From Actinomycetota bacterium (GTDB lineage: Bacteria > Actinomycetota > Actinomycetes > Mycobacteriales > Mycobacteriaceae), in assembly GCA_018268465.1 (NCBI GenBank), contig JAFDWN010000039.1, positions 56,079 through 120,078 of the forward strand: a DNA stretch of 64,000 bases. Direction: 5' to 3'. How positions within the stretch are numbered: the first letter of the stretch is position 1; every line of letters begins with the position of its first letter. Below the pieces are notes generated by a model. It saw only the letters and a program-made list of their open reading frames with translations, searched no databases and was not told the DNA's origin. The position numbers and the translations under genes are program-made. Positions 43,941-53,394 of the stretch are shown here, piece by piece.

Positions 43941-43957
43941 ATACCCCCTGAGGGTAT
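43941..43957. promoter_or_regulatory. CsoR-type operator 2
   Basis: A second ATACCC-N5-GGGTAT dyad in the copZ-44035 intergenic region. It could also serve the rightward hydrolase gene at 44035. Confidence 0.8.
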
Positions 43958-44034
43958 GCTTCAAGGGTTAGTTTTCCGGGGGCCGCTGGTGGCGTTCGAC
44001 GCTTATCGCGCTACCCCCGAGCGAGGAGGGATCG

Positions 44035-44829
44035 GTGGCGGTGCGCACATTGCACGTCGGCGATGACGGTTGGCCGCTCATGGGCGAGGTGGTCGGCCGC
44101 GGCGAGCTGATCATCATGCTGCACGGTGGCGGGCCTGATCACTACAGCATGCGGCCACTCGCCGACCGGCTCGCAAACCGGTATCGCGTTGTGCTGCCTG
44201 ATATTCGAGGGTACGGAGCATCGCGGTGCCCCGACCCGGCGTTGCACCGATGGGATCAGTACGTCGCCGACGTCATCGCGATCATGCATGCGCTCGACGC
44301 CCCCTCCGCCCACCTTGTCGGTGCCGGCCTGGGCGGCACGATCGCTTTGCGGACGTGCCTCCAGCACCCCCGCTCCGCCCGGTCCGCGGTCGTCATCAGT
44401 GCTGAAGCGGTTGAGGACGACGCGGACAAAGCCGCAGACACCGAACTGATGGATCGCTTCGCTGAGCGCGCCCGTTCATCCGGTCTGCACGCCGCCTGGG
44501 AGCTGTTCGTTCCCCATCTTCAGCCGCTCATCGCCAACCTGGTGACCGAGGCCATTCCGCGCACTGACGCCCACAGCGCGGCTGCCGCAGCGGCAATCGG
44601 TCATGACCGCGCCTTCGCGACCGTCGAAGACCTCCGGTGCATCGACACTGCGACGCTCGTCATCGCCGGCGACGACACCCGTCATCCCACGCAGTTGGCG
44701 CACAGCCTCGCCGACGTCCTCCCACGAGGAGTCATCGCCGAAGCCTCGATGTCCTACGAGCTCGTCGACGCTGAAGACATGGCGCACGCCTTCGGCCCGG
44801 CGATCGAGGAATTTCTTCTACGAACTTGA
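44035..44829 (+). CDS. Alpha/beta-hydrolase-fold protein lacking the nucleophile Ser
   Basis: A 264-residue alpha/beta-hydrolase fold: LIIMLHGGGPDHYS (oxyanion loop), RVVLPDIRGYGAS and LVIAGDDTRHPT (acid). The nucleophile elbow normally reads G-x-S-x-G-G; here it is LVGAGLGGTIAL, with Gly in place of Ser. The His candidate is in DAEDMAHAFGP. It is therefore unlikely to act as an ordinary esterase; binding, or cofactor-free chemistry without a Ser nucleophile, is possible. It starts with GTG at 44035, divergent from copZ across the CsoR-type operators. Confidence 0.75.
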   Translation: MAVRTLHVGDDGWPLMGEVVGRGELIIMLHGGGPDHYSMRPLADRLANRYRVVLPDIRGYGASRCPDPALHRWDQYVADVIAIMHALDAPSAHLVGAGLGGTIALRTCLQHPRSARSAVVISAEAVEDDADKAADTELMDRFAERARSSGLHAAWELFVPHLQPLIANLVTEAIPRTDAHSAAAAAAIGHDRAFATVEDLRCIDTATLVIAGDDTRHPTQLAHSLADVLPRGVIAEASMSYELVDAEDMAHAFGPAIEEFLLRT

Positions 44830-44938
44830 GACAGGGAACTGGGTCCAACACGACTTGGTGCGCGCAAATCCACAGGACAGCGCTGAGGAAATCTCACGCT
44901 CCGGCAGCAGCGCCCGAGGACAGCACGTCGCGGTGCCG

Positions 44939-45085
44939 TCAGCCGCAGCAGGACTTTCCCCCGCCGGCCTTGACGGGGCGCCGCCCACCGGTGACGCGGC
45001 CCATCGCGCACAACGCGAGGCATTTGGCGATCGACCGTGTGGTCTGACTCTGGACGATCCGCCGGAATTTCTCTTGGACCGTCAC
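44939..45085 (-). CDS. Small cysteine-containing peptide behind a CsoR/RicR-type box
   Basis: A 48-residue frame: a basic N-terminal helix (VQEKFRRIVQSQTTRSIAK), CLALCAMG in the middle and GGGKSCCG at the C-terminus; four Cys in all. The GTG at 45085 follows an AAAGGCG-like ribosome site. A perfect TACCCC-GGA-GGGGTA dyad lies 53 bp upstream (45138-45152). Copper-inducible small proteins (MymT, SocAB) are known from the RicR regulon of M. tuberculosis, but this one is not similar enough to name. No other gene explains the 480-bp gap between 44830 and 45313. Confidence 0.5.
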   Translation of the reverse strand: MTVQEKFRRIVQSQTTRSIAKCLALCAMGRVTGGRRPVKAGGGKSCCG

Positions 45086-45137
45086 CAGCGATACGCCTTT
45101 CGCGTCGTCGAGCTACCCGCCGTGGATAGAGCCAAGG

Positions 45138-45152
45138 TACCCCGGAGGGGTA
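45138..45152. promoter_or_regulatory. CsoR/RicR-type dyad
   Basis: TACCCC-GGA-GGGGTA, perfect 6-bp arms. It lies between the small Cys peptide (leftward, start 45085) and the AraC-family gene (rightward, start 45314). The arms match the copZ operators, with a shorter spacer. Confidence 0.65.
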
Positions 45153-45313
45153 TCCGAGGCAAGGTGCCCGGCGCCAGCGGCGTGGCTACTCGCGAAGAAG
45201 CGACGCCGATCCTGTGCCGCCGCGGGCGGCGGATAGCCGCCAACGTCGAATTCGCCGCCCGTCGTTGCTGGCGAGGCAGCAAGTCGATCCCGGGGAGGCC
45301 GTAGCATCGATTC

Positions 45314-46090
45314 GTGGCCATCACCCAGCCGGGCGCAGACATCGCCGGTGAACCGCGCTGGGGCGGGGCCGCGCTGCTGCGCCCTGGAGTGTTGGCGTTC
45401 ACTGGATCGATCGGCACCACTGACGTACACGCCCACCATGCCGTGCAGATCGTCACCGCGACAACGCCTTTCACGATGCGTGATGCGCATGGCAACCGGC
45501 ATCGAGGCACCAAGGTGGTCGTGCCCGCCGACGCGCCACACCGAATCGAAGTAGGCGCACCGCAGGCCACGGTGGTGTTCTTGGAGCCGGAGTCTTCCGC
45601 AGGGCGGTCAGCACATCAGCGGGCGCTCGGTTCGGGCTGGACCATTGCTCCGGTGTTGACGTTCACCCGCCGACGCCCGCTGGCCGTCGTCGTCGACGAG
45701 CTCATCGAACACCTGGCGCCCGCCATGGCCGCTGACGAAGCGACGCCCCGTCACCGCGCTGTTGACGAAGCGTTGCGGCTGCTACCCGACCTGGTGGCCG
45801 CAGGCCCGGTCAGCGGTGAAGAACTCGCGGTCCAGGTGGGTGTGTCTGTGAGCCGGTTGACCCATCTGTTCACCGAGCAGGTCGGCATACCGCTACGCCG
45901 CTACGTGCTGTGGCTGCGGCTGCGGCTCGCCATCATCTGCGTGCACGCCGGCGATGACCTGACTGGCGCCGCGCACAATGCGGGGTTCGCCGACAGCGCT
46001 CATCTGACCCGCACCACGCGCGACATGTTCGGGTTGGCGCCCTCGGCGCTGAGCCGGCACGTGTCGTGGGACCTCGAAGCCGACGTGTAG
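45314..46090 (+). CDS. AraC-family regulator
   Basis: A 258-residue protein with an N-terminal cupin-like sensor region (HAHHAVQIVTATTPFTM ... VVVPADAPHRIE) and a C-terminal double helix-turn-helix (ELAVQVGVSVSRLTHLFTEQVGIPLRRYVLWLRLR; AAHNAGFADSAHLTRTTRDMFGLAPS). The second HTH is the most conserved part of AraC proteins. The ligand is unknown. The next gene, a membrane di-iron hydroxylase 46 bp downstream, is the likely target or operon partner. Confidence 0.88.
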   Translation: MAITQPGADIAGEPRWGGAALLRPGVLAFTGSIGTTDVHAHHAVQIVTATTPFTMRDAHGNRHRGTKVVVPADAPHRIEVGAPQATVVFLEPESSAGRSAHQRALGSGWTIAPVLTFTRRRPLAVVVDELIEHLAPAMAADEATPRHRAVDEALRLLPDLVAAGPVSGEELAVQVGVSVSRLTHLFTEQVGIPLRRYVLWLRLRLAIICVHAGDDLTGAAHNAGFADSAHLTRTTRDMFGLAPSALSRHVSWDLEADV

Positions 46091-46136
46091 CCGGATCGTT
46101 CAAGCTCTGCCACGCCGTGACGGCGAGGATCAGCTG

Positions 46137-47090
46137 ATGAGCACGACGTCCCCGTCATCGACGGCAGCCACCGCGGCGCGGGCGCTGGCCCGCTACGGCT
46201 ACGCGCCGGTCATGCTGCTCGGCCTCAACAGCGCCGGTGTTGCGTTAACCGCGGCCGGCGCCCCGAAATACTGGCTGTTGGCCGTGTTGGCCGTCGCGAT
46301 CGCCTCCGCGTTGCTGGTCGAGCGTGTCGTTCCGTATGAGCCTGAATGGAATCGTGATCAGTCCGACAGCTGCCGCGACCGCATCCATGCCGCGGTCAAC
46401 GAAACCCTCATCGTGGCCAGCGTGGCGGCCATCCCGTTGCTCGCTGCGATCGTGCCGGCCCCGCAGTTGTGGCCGCACACCTGGCCGTTGCCGCTGCAGG
46501 TCCTCGCCGCGATCGTGATCGCTGACCTCGGCATCACCGTTGTTCATATGGCCAGCCACAAGATCGGCGTGCTGTGGCGATTCCACGCCGTGCACCACAG
46601 CATCACCCGCTTCTACGGTCTCAACGGTCTGGTGAAACACCCGCTGCACCAAACCGTGGAGATGGCCGCTGGCGTCGCACCGCTGATTCTGATTGGACTG
46701 CCCGTCGACGTCGCCTCGGCGCTCGGCCTGGCAGTGGCGATTCAGCTGCTGCTGCAGCACTCCAACGCCGACTACCGGGTCGGCCCCGCCAAGTACGTCT
46801 TGGCCCTCAACGAGGGCCACCGCTTCCACCACCTCAAATGGGCCGGCATCGGCGACGTGAACTTCGGGCTGTTCACCCTGGTCTGGGACCACCTGATGCG
46901 CACCTACTCCTACGACCCCACCCGGCGATTCGACTCCACCCAGCTCGGCATGGCCGCGCACCCCGACTACCCCACCGCCTACGCGCGGCAGCTGATCTAC
47001 CCCTTCACCCGCTCCGGAGGGTGCACCCTCACGTCCACCACCGCGACGAAGGACGCCACCGCCACGAGAGCAACCCTGGAGCACGGCTGA
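46137..47090 (+). CDS. Fatty acid hydroxylase / sterol desaturase family protein
   Basis: A 317-residue membrane di-iron oxygenase. The His boxes are HMASHK (HxxxH), HAVHHS (HxxHH) and HRFHHL (HxxHH), with helices before and between them. The family introduces hydroxyls or double bonds into lipids using O2. The C-terminal tail (TSTTATKDATATRAT) is low in complexity. It is probably co-transcribed with the AraC-type gene. The substrate cannot be told. The following 400 bp (47091-47500) hold only the response-regulator box described separately. Confidence 0.85.
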   Translation: MSTTSPSSTAATAARALARYGYAPVMLLGLNSAGVALTAAGAPKYWLLAVLAVAIASALLVERVVPYEPEWNRDQSDSCRDRIHAAVNETLIVASVAAIPLLAAIVPAPQLWPHTWPLPLQVLAAIVIADLGITVVHMASHKIGVLWRFHAVHHSITRFYGLNGLVKHPLHQTVEMAAGVAPLILIGLPVDVASALGLAVAIQLLLQHSNADYRVGPAKYVLALNEGHRFHHLKWAGIGDVNFGLFTLVWDHLMRTYSYDPTRRFDSTQLGMAAHPDYPTAYARQLIYPFTRSGGCTLTSTTATKDATATRATLEHG

Positions 47091-47332
47091 GAGTTGAGAT
47101 GACCAGCGCCTGAGGGGTCGCCCAGCTAGGAGGCGCCCGTCAGTGCCGCCTGTCGCCGTCCTGCTTCACGCATCCCCCCAGCCATCATGCACGCCACGCC
47201 CACAAGCCTTCGACGTGCCCCCAACGTCCCACCACGATCCAGCGACCGACGAACAGAGCAATCGTCAGCGTTGTTCGGCGCCCGCCAGAGGGGTGCGCAT
47301 GCCCTGCCGCACGACCAGCGAGCGGGCGGTGT

Positions 47333-47350
47333 CTTTACTGAATCTTCATC
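47333..47350. promoter_or_regulatory. OmpR-type direct repeat upstream of the L,D-transpeptidase
   Basis: On the minus strand, CGATGAAGATTCAG-TAAAGAC: two half-sites (TGAAGAT, TAAAGAC) with starts 11 bp apart. The same arrangement precedes the two-component genes (57514) and DUF305 (60351). It lies about 150 bp before the ATG of ldt. Confidence 0.5.
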
Positions 47351-47500
47351 GAAGGACTAAGAAAGCCAAACGACCCCTCAGCACACTCAAGGGCATATCC
47401 GTGAACGGTGCACCGCCGCCCCGCGACCGGCCCTCGCGGCACACGCAGCGCAGTGCCCGCTCGTTAGCGATGTCAACATTCGGATACGGAGATCACACTG

Positions 47501-48724
47501 ATGCCGCAGGCCGCTTGCCCCCCATCCTTTCGCAGGACGACGCAGTGGCTGCGGACAGCCGTCCTGGCGTTGGCAGTCCTACTCATCGCGGCCGCGTGCA
47601 GCTCGGCCCCTGCCGCGGCGCCCCAGCCGGAGGTCATCACCGAGAAGGGCACCCCGTTCGCTGACCTGCTCGTGCCCAAAGTGCAGGCATCGGTGACCGA
47701 CGGAGCGATCGGCGTCACAGTGGACTCCCCCGTCACTGTGTCCGCCGGTGACGGCGTTCTCGGCGAAGTGTCGTTGACCAACGAAGCCGGTGAACTCGTC
47801 GACGGACAGCTCAGCCCGGACGGCGTGTCCTGGTCGTCTGCCGAGCCGTTGGGCTACAACAAGCAGTACACCCTTCATGCCGAGGCCCTCGGACTCGGCG
47901 GCGCGACCACCACGACAGCGACATTCGAAACGCACTCGCCCGACAACGTGACGATGCCCTATGTTCTCCCCAACGACGGAGAAACGGTGGGCGTGGGCCA
48001 GCCGATTGCGATCCGCTTCGACGAGAACATCACTGACCGGATCGCGGCGCAGCAGGCGATCACCGTGACCACTAACCCCCCGGTCGAGGGGGCCTTCTAC
48101 TGGCTCAGCAATCGCGAAGTGCGTTGGCGCCCAGCCGAGTATTGGAAACCGGGAACAACGGTGGAGGTGGCCGTCAACGCCTACGGGGTCGACTTCGGTG
48201 ATGGGCTGTTCGGCCAGGATGACGTCACCACACGCTTTACGATTGGCGACCAGATTGTCGCCACCGCCGATGACGCCACCAAAACGATGACGGTCCGGCG
48301 CAACGGTCAGGTCGTCAAGACGATGCCCATCTCGATGGGTAAGGCCAAGACGCCGACCGATAACGGCACCTACATCATCGGAGATCGTTACTCCTTCCTG
48401 GTGATGGATTCCTCCACCTACGGAGTCCCGGTCAACTCGCCCGACGGTTACCGCACCGAGGTCGAGTGGGCGACCCAAATGTCCTACAGCGGCATCTACG
48501 TGCACTCCGCACCGTGGTCGGTGGGCAGCCAAGGCATCGCCAATGTCAGCCACGGATGCCTCAACGTCAATCCAGCCAATGCCCGCTGGTTCTACGACAA
48601 CACCAAGCGCGGCGATATCGTTGAAGTCATCAACACCACCGGTCCCACCCTGTCAGGGACTGACGGCTTAGGTGACTGGAACATCCCCTGGGAGCAGTGG
48701 AAGGCCGGCAACGCCAACCTCTAA
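47501..48724 (+). CDS. ldtB: L,D-transpeptidase lipoprotein (LdtMt2-like)
   Basis: A 407-residue cell-wall enzyme forming 3-3 cross-links between meso-DAP residues of peptidoglycan stems, the activity that resists most penicillins. The signal peptide with lipobox is LLIAAACSS; two Ig-like domains are at about residues 50-150 and 150-250; the YkuD domain is at 250-375 with [11 protein letters not shown] and SHGCLNV, catalytic Cys353 (354 in LdtMt2). The length equals LdtMt2 (408). The ATG at 47501 is the only start that keeps the signal peptide. It is a single-gene unit with a response-regulator-type box upstream. Confidence 0.93.
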   Translation: MPQAACPPSFRRTTQWLRTAVLALAVLLIAAACSSAPAAAPQPEVITEKGTPFADLLVPKVQASVTDGAIGVTVDSPVTVSAGDGVLGEVSLTNEAGELVDGQLSPDGVSWSSAEPLGYNKQYTLHAEALGLGGATTTTATFETHSPDNVTMPYVLPNDGETVGVGQPIAIRFDENITDRIAAQQAITVTTNPPVEGAFYWLSNREVRWRPAEYWKPGTTVEVAVNAYGVDFGDGLFGQDDVTTRFTIGDQIVATADDATKTMTVRRNGQVVKTMPISMGKAKTPTDNGTYIIGDRYSFLVMDSSTYGVPVNSPDGYRTEVEWATQMSYSGIYVHSAPWSVGSQGIANVSHGCLNVNPANARWFYDNTKRGDIVEVINTTGPTLSGTDGLGDWNIPWEQWKAGNANL

Positions 48725-49264
48725 AACGCCTTCAGCGCGAAGCGAAACTTCGGGCTCCCACCCCTTGCCAGCAATCTCGTACACCAGCGCCGCGTCCCAG
48801 CAGAAGACTTCTGGTTTTCTGATCATCGGTTCCGCACCGCCGAGTGTCGAGACGTGACGCGCGCCGCAGTACCTTCCTTTGACCGACAGTGATGTGCGCA
48901 GCCGCTCCTGGCACTGCTTCCACACGGCGCCGAAGCGCGGTGTGTTCGGCTGCGAACACTTAGTGTCGGCCCGGATGAAGCGGCCTCGTCGGGTGCGGGC
49001 CTTGCGCACCGATTAGCCCGACATTGCAATTAGCACATTCGGCATTCACCCATTTTCGCTCTTTACCAATTGCCGTCAGAACTTCTGGCGCGCGAATTCC
49101 AGCATTGTAATTATGTTGCTGATGTTACTAATGGGACATATGTGAGTTAGGCTGATCTACGTATTCGCTACGTACATCGTTGCTGCACAGTCCGAAAGCT
49201 CTCTTCCACCACTCCGGGCGAGAACTAGCACTGGCGCTTCGAATGCTGACAGAAAGAAAGCCAT
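48725..49264. promoter_or_regulatory. Intergenic region with CTACGTA motif pair before the RipB-like gene
   Basis: 540 bp without a gene. At 49157-49174 two copies of CTACGTA (49157-49163, 49168-49174) lie 11 bp apart, part of a motif family found at five other promoters to the right. The sequence 49020-49150 is AT-rich. A minus-strand frame at 49009-48668 has some protein-like composition but no recognisable domain and is not called. Confidence 0.55.
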
Positions 49265-50011
49265 ATGGAACCGATGGCCCGATGCGTAGGCCTGAGGGCG
49301 GACCGCAATTGTGAGGTCGGCTTTCGATTCGCCGGGTTAGTCGTTGCTGTTGTCGCGGCGCTATTGGTGGCATGTATGCCGACCGCCTCCGCCGAGCCGA
49401 CCGCCGGTCCGTGGGATCCACTGCTTCCGAAGATGCCGAGCGCAGGCGCGCCCGGCGATCCGGTTGCCATCGCCAACGCGTCCTTGCAAGCGACGGCGGT
49501 TGCCACTCAAACCGCGATGGACTTGGGGCGCAGCTTCCTGAGCAGTCTCGGACTCGTCAGTCCGGCGGCAAGCCCCCAAACGACCGTCCGCGGCAACCGT
49601 CTCTACGGTGCCCAGGCGATCGAATACGTCATCCGTAGGGCAGGAACGCAAATCGGTGTTCCCTACTCCTGGGGAGGGGGCAGCCTCACCGGCCCCAGTC
49701 GCGGAGTCGACCAGGGCGCTGGCACCGTCGGTTTCGACTGCTCAGGTTTGACACGGTTTGCCTTCGCCGGAGTCGGGGTGCTGTTACCGCGATGGTCCGG
49801 CGACCAGTACAACGCTGGCCGCAAAGTTCCTCCCGCCCAGGCGAAACGCGGCGACCTGCTGTTCTGGGGACCCGGCGGAAGCCAACACGAAGCGATCTAC
49901 CTGGGCGGCGGAAAAATGCTCGAAGCGCAACAAACCGGCGTTCCCATCAAGATCTCACCGGTGCGCACCGGCGGAATGACACCCTACGTCGTACGGATCA
50001 TCGAGACCTGA
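49265..50011 (+). CDS. NlpC/P60 peptidoglycan endopeptidase (RipB-like)
   Basis: A 248-residue secreted hydrolase: a signal peptide (VVAVVAALLVACMPTASA), a short linker and an NlpC/P60 domain with the active-site FDCSGL (Cys159), SQHEAIYLGGG (His) and a C-terminal strand ISPVRTGGMTPYVVRI. It cuts D-Glu-mDAP bonds of peptidoglycan stems. Its size is that of RipB. The linker segment GPWDPLLPKMPSA...DPVAIANASLQ is shared with the RipA-like protein at 55816, suggesting a duplicated origin. The CTACGTA motif pair is upstream. Confidence 0.88.
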   Translation: MEPMARCVGLRADRNCEVGFRFAGLVVAVVAALLVACMPTASAEPTAGPWDPLLPKMPSAGAPGDPVAIANASLQATAVATQTAMDLGRSFLSSLGLVSPAASPQTTVRGNRLYGAQAIEYVIRRAGTQIGVPYSWGGGSLTGPSRGVDQGAGTVGFDCSGLTRFAFAGVGVLLPRWSGDQYNAGRKVPPAQAKRGDLLFWGPGGSQHEAIYLGGGKMLEAQQTGVPIKISPVRTGGMTPYVVRIIET

Positions 50012-50056
50012 CCGACGCTTCACGCCGACAGCCCTATCCACGCCTCTGATTAGCGT

Positions 50057-50851
50057 TCAGCCGGCTAGACAGTACCCGATGCCGCGGACCGTGCGGACGT
50101 ATCGCGGACACGTGGGGGCATCACCGAGCTTGCGGCGAAGATTACCGATGTGCACGCCCAATGCTGACCGGCCGCCGGCATTCACGGTCCCCCAGAGAAA
50201 TTCCTGAAGTTGGTGGCACGTCACAGGCTCCCCCGGATCATCCGACAAGACCCGGAGGATCGCGAACTCCGTTCGAGTCAGCGGTATGACGTTGCCGCGC
50301 TGATATACCCGCCGGATTTCTACGTCGATCACGAGATCATCGAAGTGGCGTGGCTGCACGGTGACGGGGCCGCTGTGCAGGCGAAAACGCCTGAGTGTCT
50401 GCCGTATTCGCATGCTGAGCACGTCGTAACCACCGAGGGGGACCACGGCGACCCGCGATACCAATGGCGCCAACTCTGTATCGGTGAGCGCGACTACGCC
50501 GCACCGGGCGGCCTGGCGAACACGGTCGAGGACGGCGGCGCCGTGCTCCGATGGTCCTAGGCACACCACTACTACGTCGGGGGCATCCTCACGCACCGCG
50601 GCGAGTGCTGCCGCTTCTGAGCACGCGACATCGACGGCGAACTCATCAGCGCGCAGAGTGCGGGTCAGAATGTCGGCGTAAATGCGCCGCGGTTCAACGA
50701 GCAGAACGCGGATGCGGCCAGCGGCTACCTCCGCAAAGGCGGCGCTGCCCGAAGCAGGGTGTGGCTCGATGGTCGTGTTAGTCTCCTTGCCAGCGTGGGC
50801 CGTTCGCGCGTGAAGGCGTCTGCGCGCATGGTGTGACCAGCATATCGCCAT
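50057..50851 (-). CDS. OmpR-family DNA-binding protein with a non-canonical receiver
   Basis: A 264-residue protein: a receiver-like domain (residues about 46-165) and a C-terminal winged helix (VIPLTRTEFAILRVLSDDPGEPVT ... LGVHIGNLRRKLGD ... YVRTVRGIGYCL). The receiver lacks its phosphorylation chemistry: the acceptor Asp is Cys97 (DVVVVCLGPS), the acidic pair is VEP, and the conserved Lys region reads LGGYD. It therefore cannot be phosphorylated in the usual way; Cys97 could be redox-active or neutral. The start at 50851 is the longest frame and overlaps the large operator; a later start is possible. It has no kinase partner nearby. Confidence 0.75.
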   Translation of the reverse strand: MAICWSHHARRRLHARTAHAGKETNTTIEPHPASGSAAFAEVAAGRIRVLLVEPRRIYADILTRTLRADEFAVDVACSEAAALAAVREDAPDVVVVCLGPSEHGAAVLDRVRQAARCGVVALTDTELAPLVSRVAVVPLGGYDVLSMRIRQTLRRFRLHSGPVTVQPRHFDDLVIDVEIRRVYQRGNVIPLTRTEFAILRVLSDDPGEPVTCHQLQEFLWGTVNAGGRSALGVHIGNLRRKLGDAPTCPRYVRTVRGIGYCLAG

Positions 50852-50875
50852 CTACGTAGTAGCTACGTAGATGGC
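50847..50875. promoter_or_regulatory. Large CTACGTAG palindrome (BlaI/CopY-type operator candidate)
   Basis: GCCATCTACGTAG (50847-50859), TAG, CTACGTAGATGGC (50863-50875): perfect 13-bp arms. It is the best copy of a motif repeated at six promoters. It lies at the start of the atypical OmpR-type gene and behind the MFS gene. It is proposed as the operator of the BlaI-family repressor encoded at 55101-55463. Confidence 0.7.
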
Positions 50876-50911
50876 ATATGAGGTGTCCGGCATGTCGGCG
50901 TTCTTCGGCGC

Positions 50912-52177
50912 TCAGCGGGGGGTTTGCGCGACAGTGGGTGGCGGCTGTTGAGGCTGAAGTCGGCCTCGTCGGTCCAGCCGGTACAAGGCCGCTGCCGAAG
51001 CCAGCCCGATTGCCGATAACAGAATCCACAGAAGCCAGGGTTGCCCGAGAACTCGGGTGGCCTGCATCAGCGAGCCGGTGGCCAGGTTGCCGACGAGGAT
51101 GCCAACTCCGACGATGGTGTTGTAGAAGCCGTAGTGCGTTCCGATGAGTCGGTTGTCTGCCAACGAGACGACGGTGTCCATTTCGAAGGGGAAGACGGCT
51201 GCAGACCCCACCGCCAGCACCGCCGTGGCGATCAGTAGCGCGGTCGCGGCAGCGACTCTGCCTGCCCTAGTGTCATCGGGCAGCACGATCAGCGGCACGA
51301 ACGACGCCGCGAGGATCATCATGCCGATCACCAGGGAACGGCCGGCGCCCCAGCGCTGGGCGAACCATCGGGTGATACGCATCTGGCCGAGTACGGCGAC
51401 CAGACCCGAGACCACGAAAATCATGGCGGCGACGACGGAATCGTTGTGCGGAAACAGGTCTCGCGCCTGCAGTGGCAGTGCCAGATAGACCTGGAATGAC
51501 AAGACGTACGACCCGATCATGGCCGCCGCGAAGAGCAGAAAGGAGCGGTTGGCCGCTATTGTTCGCCAGTCCTGCAGGACCGAAGTCTTTTCTTCGGGTG
51601 TCTCCGCGGCGCGGTGGGGCAATGCAAAGAGTTGGGCCACGGTGAGCGCTGCGAACACGAGCGCTGCGGCGGCTGCTGTCATCCGGAAATCGACGAACAT
51701 CAAGGCCAGCCCGACGAGGGGTCCGGCCAGGATGCCCGCCTGATAGAACACGTTGAACACCGCGAACGCTTCCACGCGCCGCGGGCCCGCGTCGGCAGCC
51801 AGATAGGCGCGTACCGCAGGGTTGAACAGGGCGCCGGCGAAGCCGGTTGCTGCCGAGGCGATCAGGACTGCTGGCAGCGATTCGGCGAAGACGAGCAGGC
51901 CGAATCCCGCTGTGCGTAGGACACATCCGCAGACGATGAGCGGTTTGTAGCCCAATCGGTCTGCGAGGGTACCGCCGATGAGGAACATGCCTTGTTGGGA
52001 GAAGTTGCGCACACCCAGCACCAGCCCGATGGCCCAGGCGGCCAGCCCCAGTGGCCCGGCGAGGTAGCCGGCCAGGTAAGGCATGAGCATGTAGAAGCCG
52101 AGGTTGATGCCGAACTGGTTGATCATCAACATTCGGCTGGGCCAACCGAAGCTGCGGAAGGCTGAGAACAGCGTCAT
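50912..52177 (-). CDS. MFS transporter (Rv0849-like)
   Basis: A 421-residue, 12-helix major-facilitator protein with [23 protein letters not shown] (motif A) between helices 2 and 3. It follows the cysK2-like gene in an ATGA overlap (52174-52177), reproducing the order lpqS-cysK2-MFS of M. tuberculosis Rv0847-Rv0849. It probably exports a product or inhibitor related to thiol or copper stress. The substrate is unknown. Confidence 0.85.
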   Translation of the reverse strand: MTLFSAFRSFGWPSRMLMINQFGINLGFYMLMPYLAGYLAGPLGLAAWAIGLVLGVRNFSQQGMFLIGGTLADRLGYKPLIVCGCVLRTAGFGLLVFAESLPAVLIASAATGFAGALFNPAVRAYLAADAGPRRVEAFAVFNVFYQAGILAGPLVGLALMFVDFRMTAAAAALVFAALTVAQLFALPHRAAETPEEKTSVLQDWRTIAANRSFLLFAAAMIGSYVLSFQVYLALPLQARDLFPHNDSVVAAMIFVVSGLVAVLGQMRITRWFAQRWGAGRSLVIGMMILAASFVPLIVLPDDTRAGRVAAATALLIATAVLAVGSAAVFPFEMDTVVSLADNRLIGTHYGFYNTIVGVGILVGNLATGSLMQATRVLGQPWLLWILLSAIGLASAAALYRLDRRGRLQPQQPPPTVAQTPR

Positions 52178-53292
52178 CGTGGCATCACCTCAGTAGGGTC
52201 GACAACGGTGGTGCATCGCGTCCACGCCGTGACAGTCTGGGTCAGCGGGTCCTCGATGGTGGCGGGATTCCCCGGGGGCGCTGCGTCGAGCAGGCCGTGC
52301 GCGCGGCAGTAATCGTCGTTGTAGATGGTGTCGAAGTAGCGTTGCGGGCCGTCCGGGAAGATCGCCGCGACGGTCGTCCCGGACGGGCTGTTGCGGGCGA
52401 CCCAGCCTGCGACCAAAGCGACCGCGCCGACACTCCAGCCGCCACTGGCGTAGTGAGTGGACGCCAGGGTGCGGCATGCCCACACCGCCTCCGCAGGGGC
52501 CACCCAATGCACTTCGTTGAACGCCCGGTAGTCGACGTTGCCCGGGTAAATGCTCGATCCCAGGCCGCGCATAAGGCGGGAGGCCGCGGGCTGGCCGAAG
52601 ATCGTCGACCCCACCGTGTCGACGCCGATCAGCCTCAGCTGCGGGTTGAATTCGCGAAGGACGCGTGCGACGCCGGCCGAATGACCTCCGGTGCCCACCG
52701 AGCACACCAGGACATCGACGGCGCCGAGTTGTTCGTTCAGTTCCACTGCCAGGCCGCGGTAGGCCTCGACGTTATCGGGGTTGCTGTATTGATCGGGATG
52801 CCAGGCGTGCGGGTCGGTGGCCAAGATCTTCTGCACGCGGTCACGGCGGGCCTGCTGCCAGCCTCCCTGCGGGTGCGGTTCGGTGACTAGTTCGACGTCG
52901 GCGCCGAACGCGGCGAGCATGTTCTGGATGATCGGCTCCATCCCGGGGTCGGTGACCAAGGTGACAGGGTGCCCGTAGACCGTTCCCGCTAGTGCGAGAC
53001 CCAAACCTAAAGTGCCGCTGGTGGATTCGACGATGCGGGCGCCGGGGGTGAGTGCCCCACGGGAGCGGGCGCGTTCGACCATATGCAGCGCGGGTCGGTC
53101 TTTCATTCCTCCCGGGTTGAAGCCTTCGAGTTTGGCCCAGAAGCCCCGATCTTCTGACGTGAACGGTGCGCCGATTCTCAAGACAGGGGTCTGGCCGACC
53201 ATGGTGGCCGGCCGCTCGTTGCGGCCGCGTTGTGGCAGTGCTGATCGGGTGTAAGAAAGGCGTGCATGGCGTATTGGCAGGGCAGGGTTCAT
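52174..53292 (-). CDS. cysK2: PLP-dependent cysteine synthase-like enzyme (CysK2)
   Basis: A 372-residue fold-type II PLP enzyme: Lys64 in [13 protein letters not shown] (Schiff base), [11 protein letters not shown] (substrate loop) and [10 protein letters not shown] (phosphate-binding loop). M. tuberculosis CysK2 (same length) is reported to make S-sulfocysteine from O-phosphoserine and thiosulfate. The C-terminal DPTEVMPR overlaps the MFS start. It lies in the lpqS-cysK2-MFS unit, in M. tuberculosis part of a copper-responsive neighbourhood. Confidence 0.88.
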   Translation of the reverse strand: MNPALPIRHARLSYTRSALPQRGRNERPATMVGQTPVLRIGAPFTSEDRGFWAKLEGFNPGGMKDRPALHMVERARSRGALTPGARIVESTSGTLGLGLALAGTVYGHPVTLVTDPGMEPIIQNMLAAFGADVELVTEPHPQGGWQQARRDRVQKILATDPHAWHPDQYSNPDNVEAYRGLAVELNEQLGAVDVLVCSVGTGGHSAGVARVLREFNPQLRLIGVDTVGSTIFGQPAASRLMRGLGSSIYPGNVDYRAFNEVHWVAPAEAVWACRTLASTHYASGGWSVGAVALVAGWVARNSPSGTTVAAIFPDGPQRYFDTIYNDDYCRAHGLLDAAPPGNPATIEDPLTQTVTAWTRCTTVVDPTEVMPR

Positions 53293-53394
53293 CGATGAAT
53301 ATCGCTTCTGTGAGGCCGCGACTCAGCGCGGCGACTGACGGCAGGTAGCGGTCACCGGCCACCGTCGAAGACGAGGGGGCCTGACGCTAGCCGA

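Noticed and set aside
48668-49009. 113-codon leftward frame after the L,D-transpeptidase
   Set aside because: The middle looks somewhat protein-like, but there is no recognisable domain, the start is Arg-rich, and it overlaps the end of ldt.
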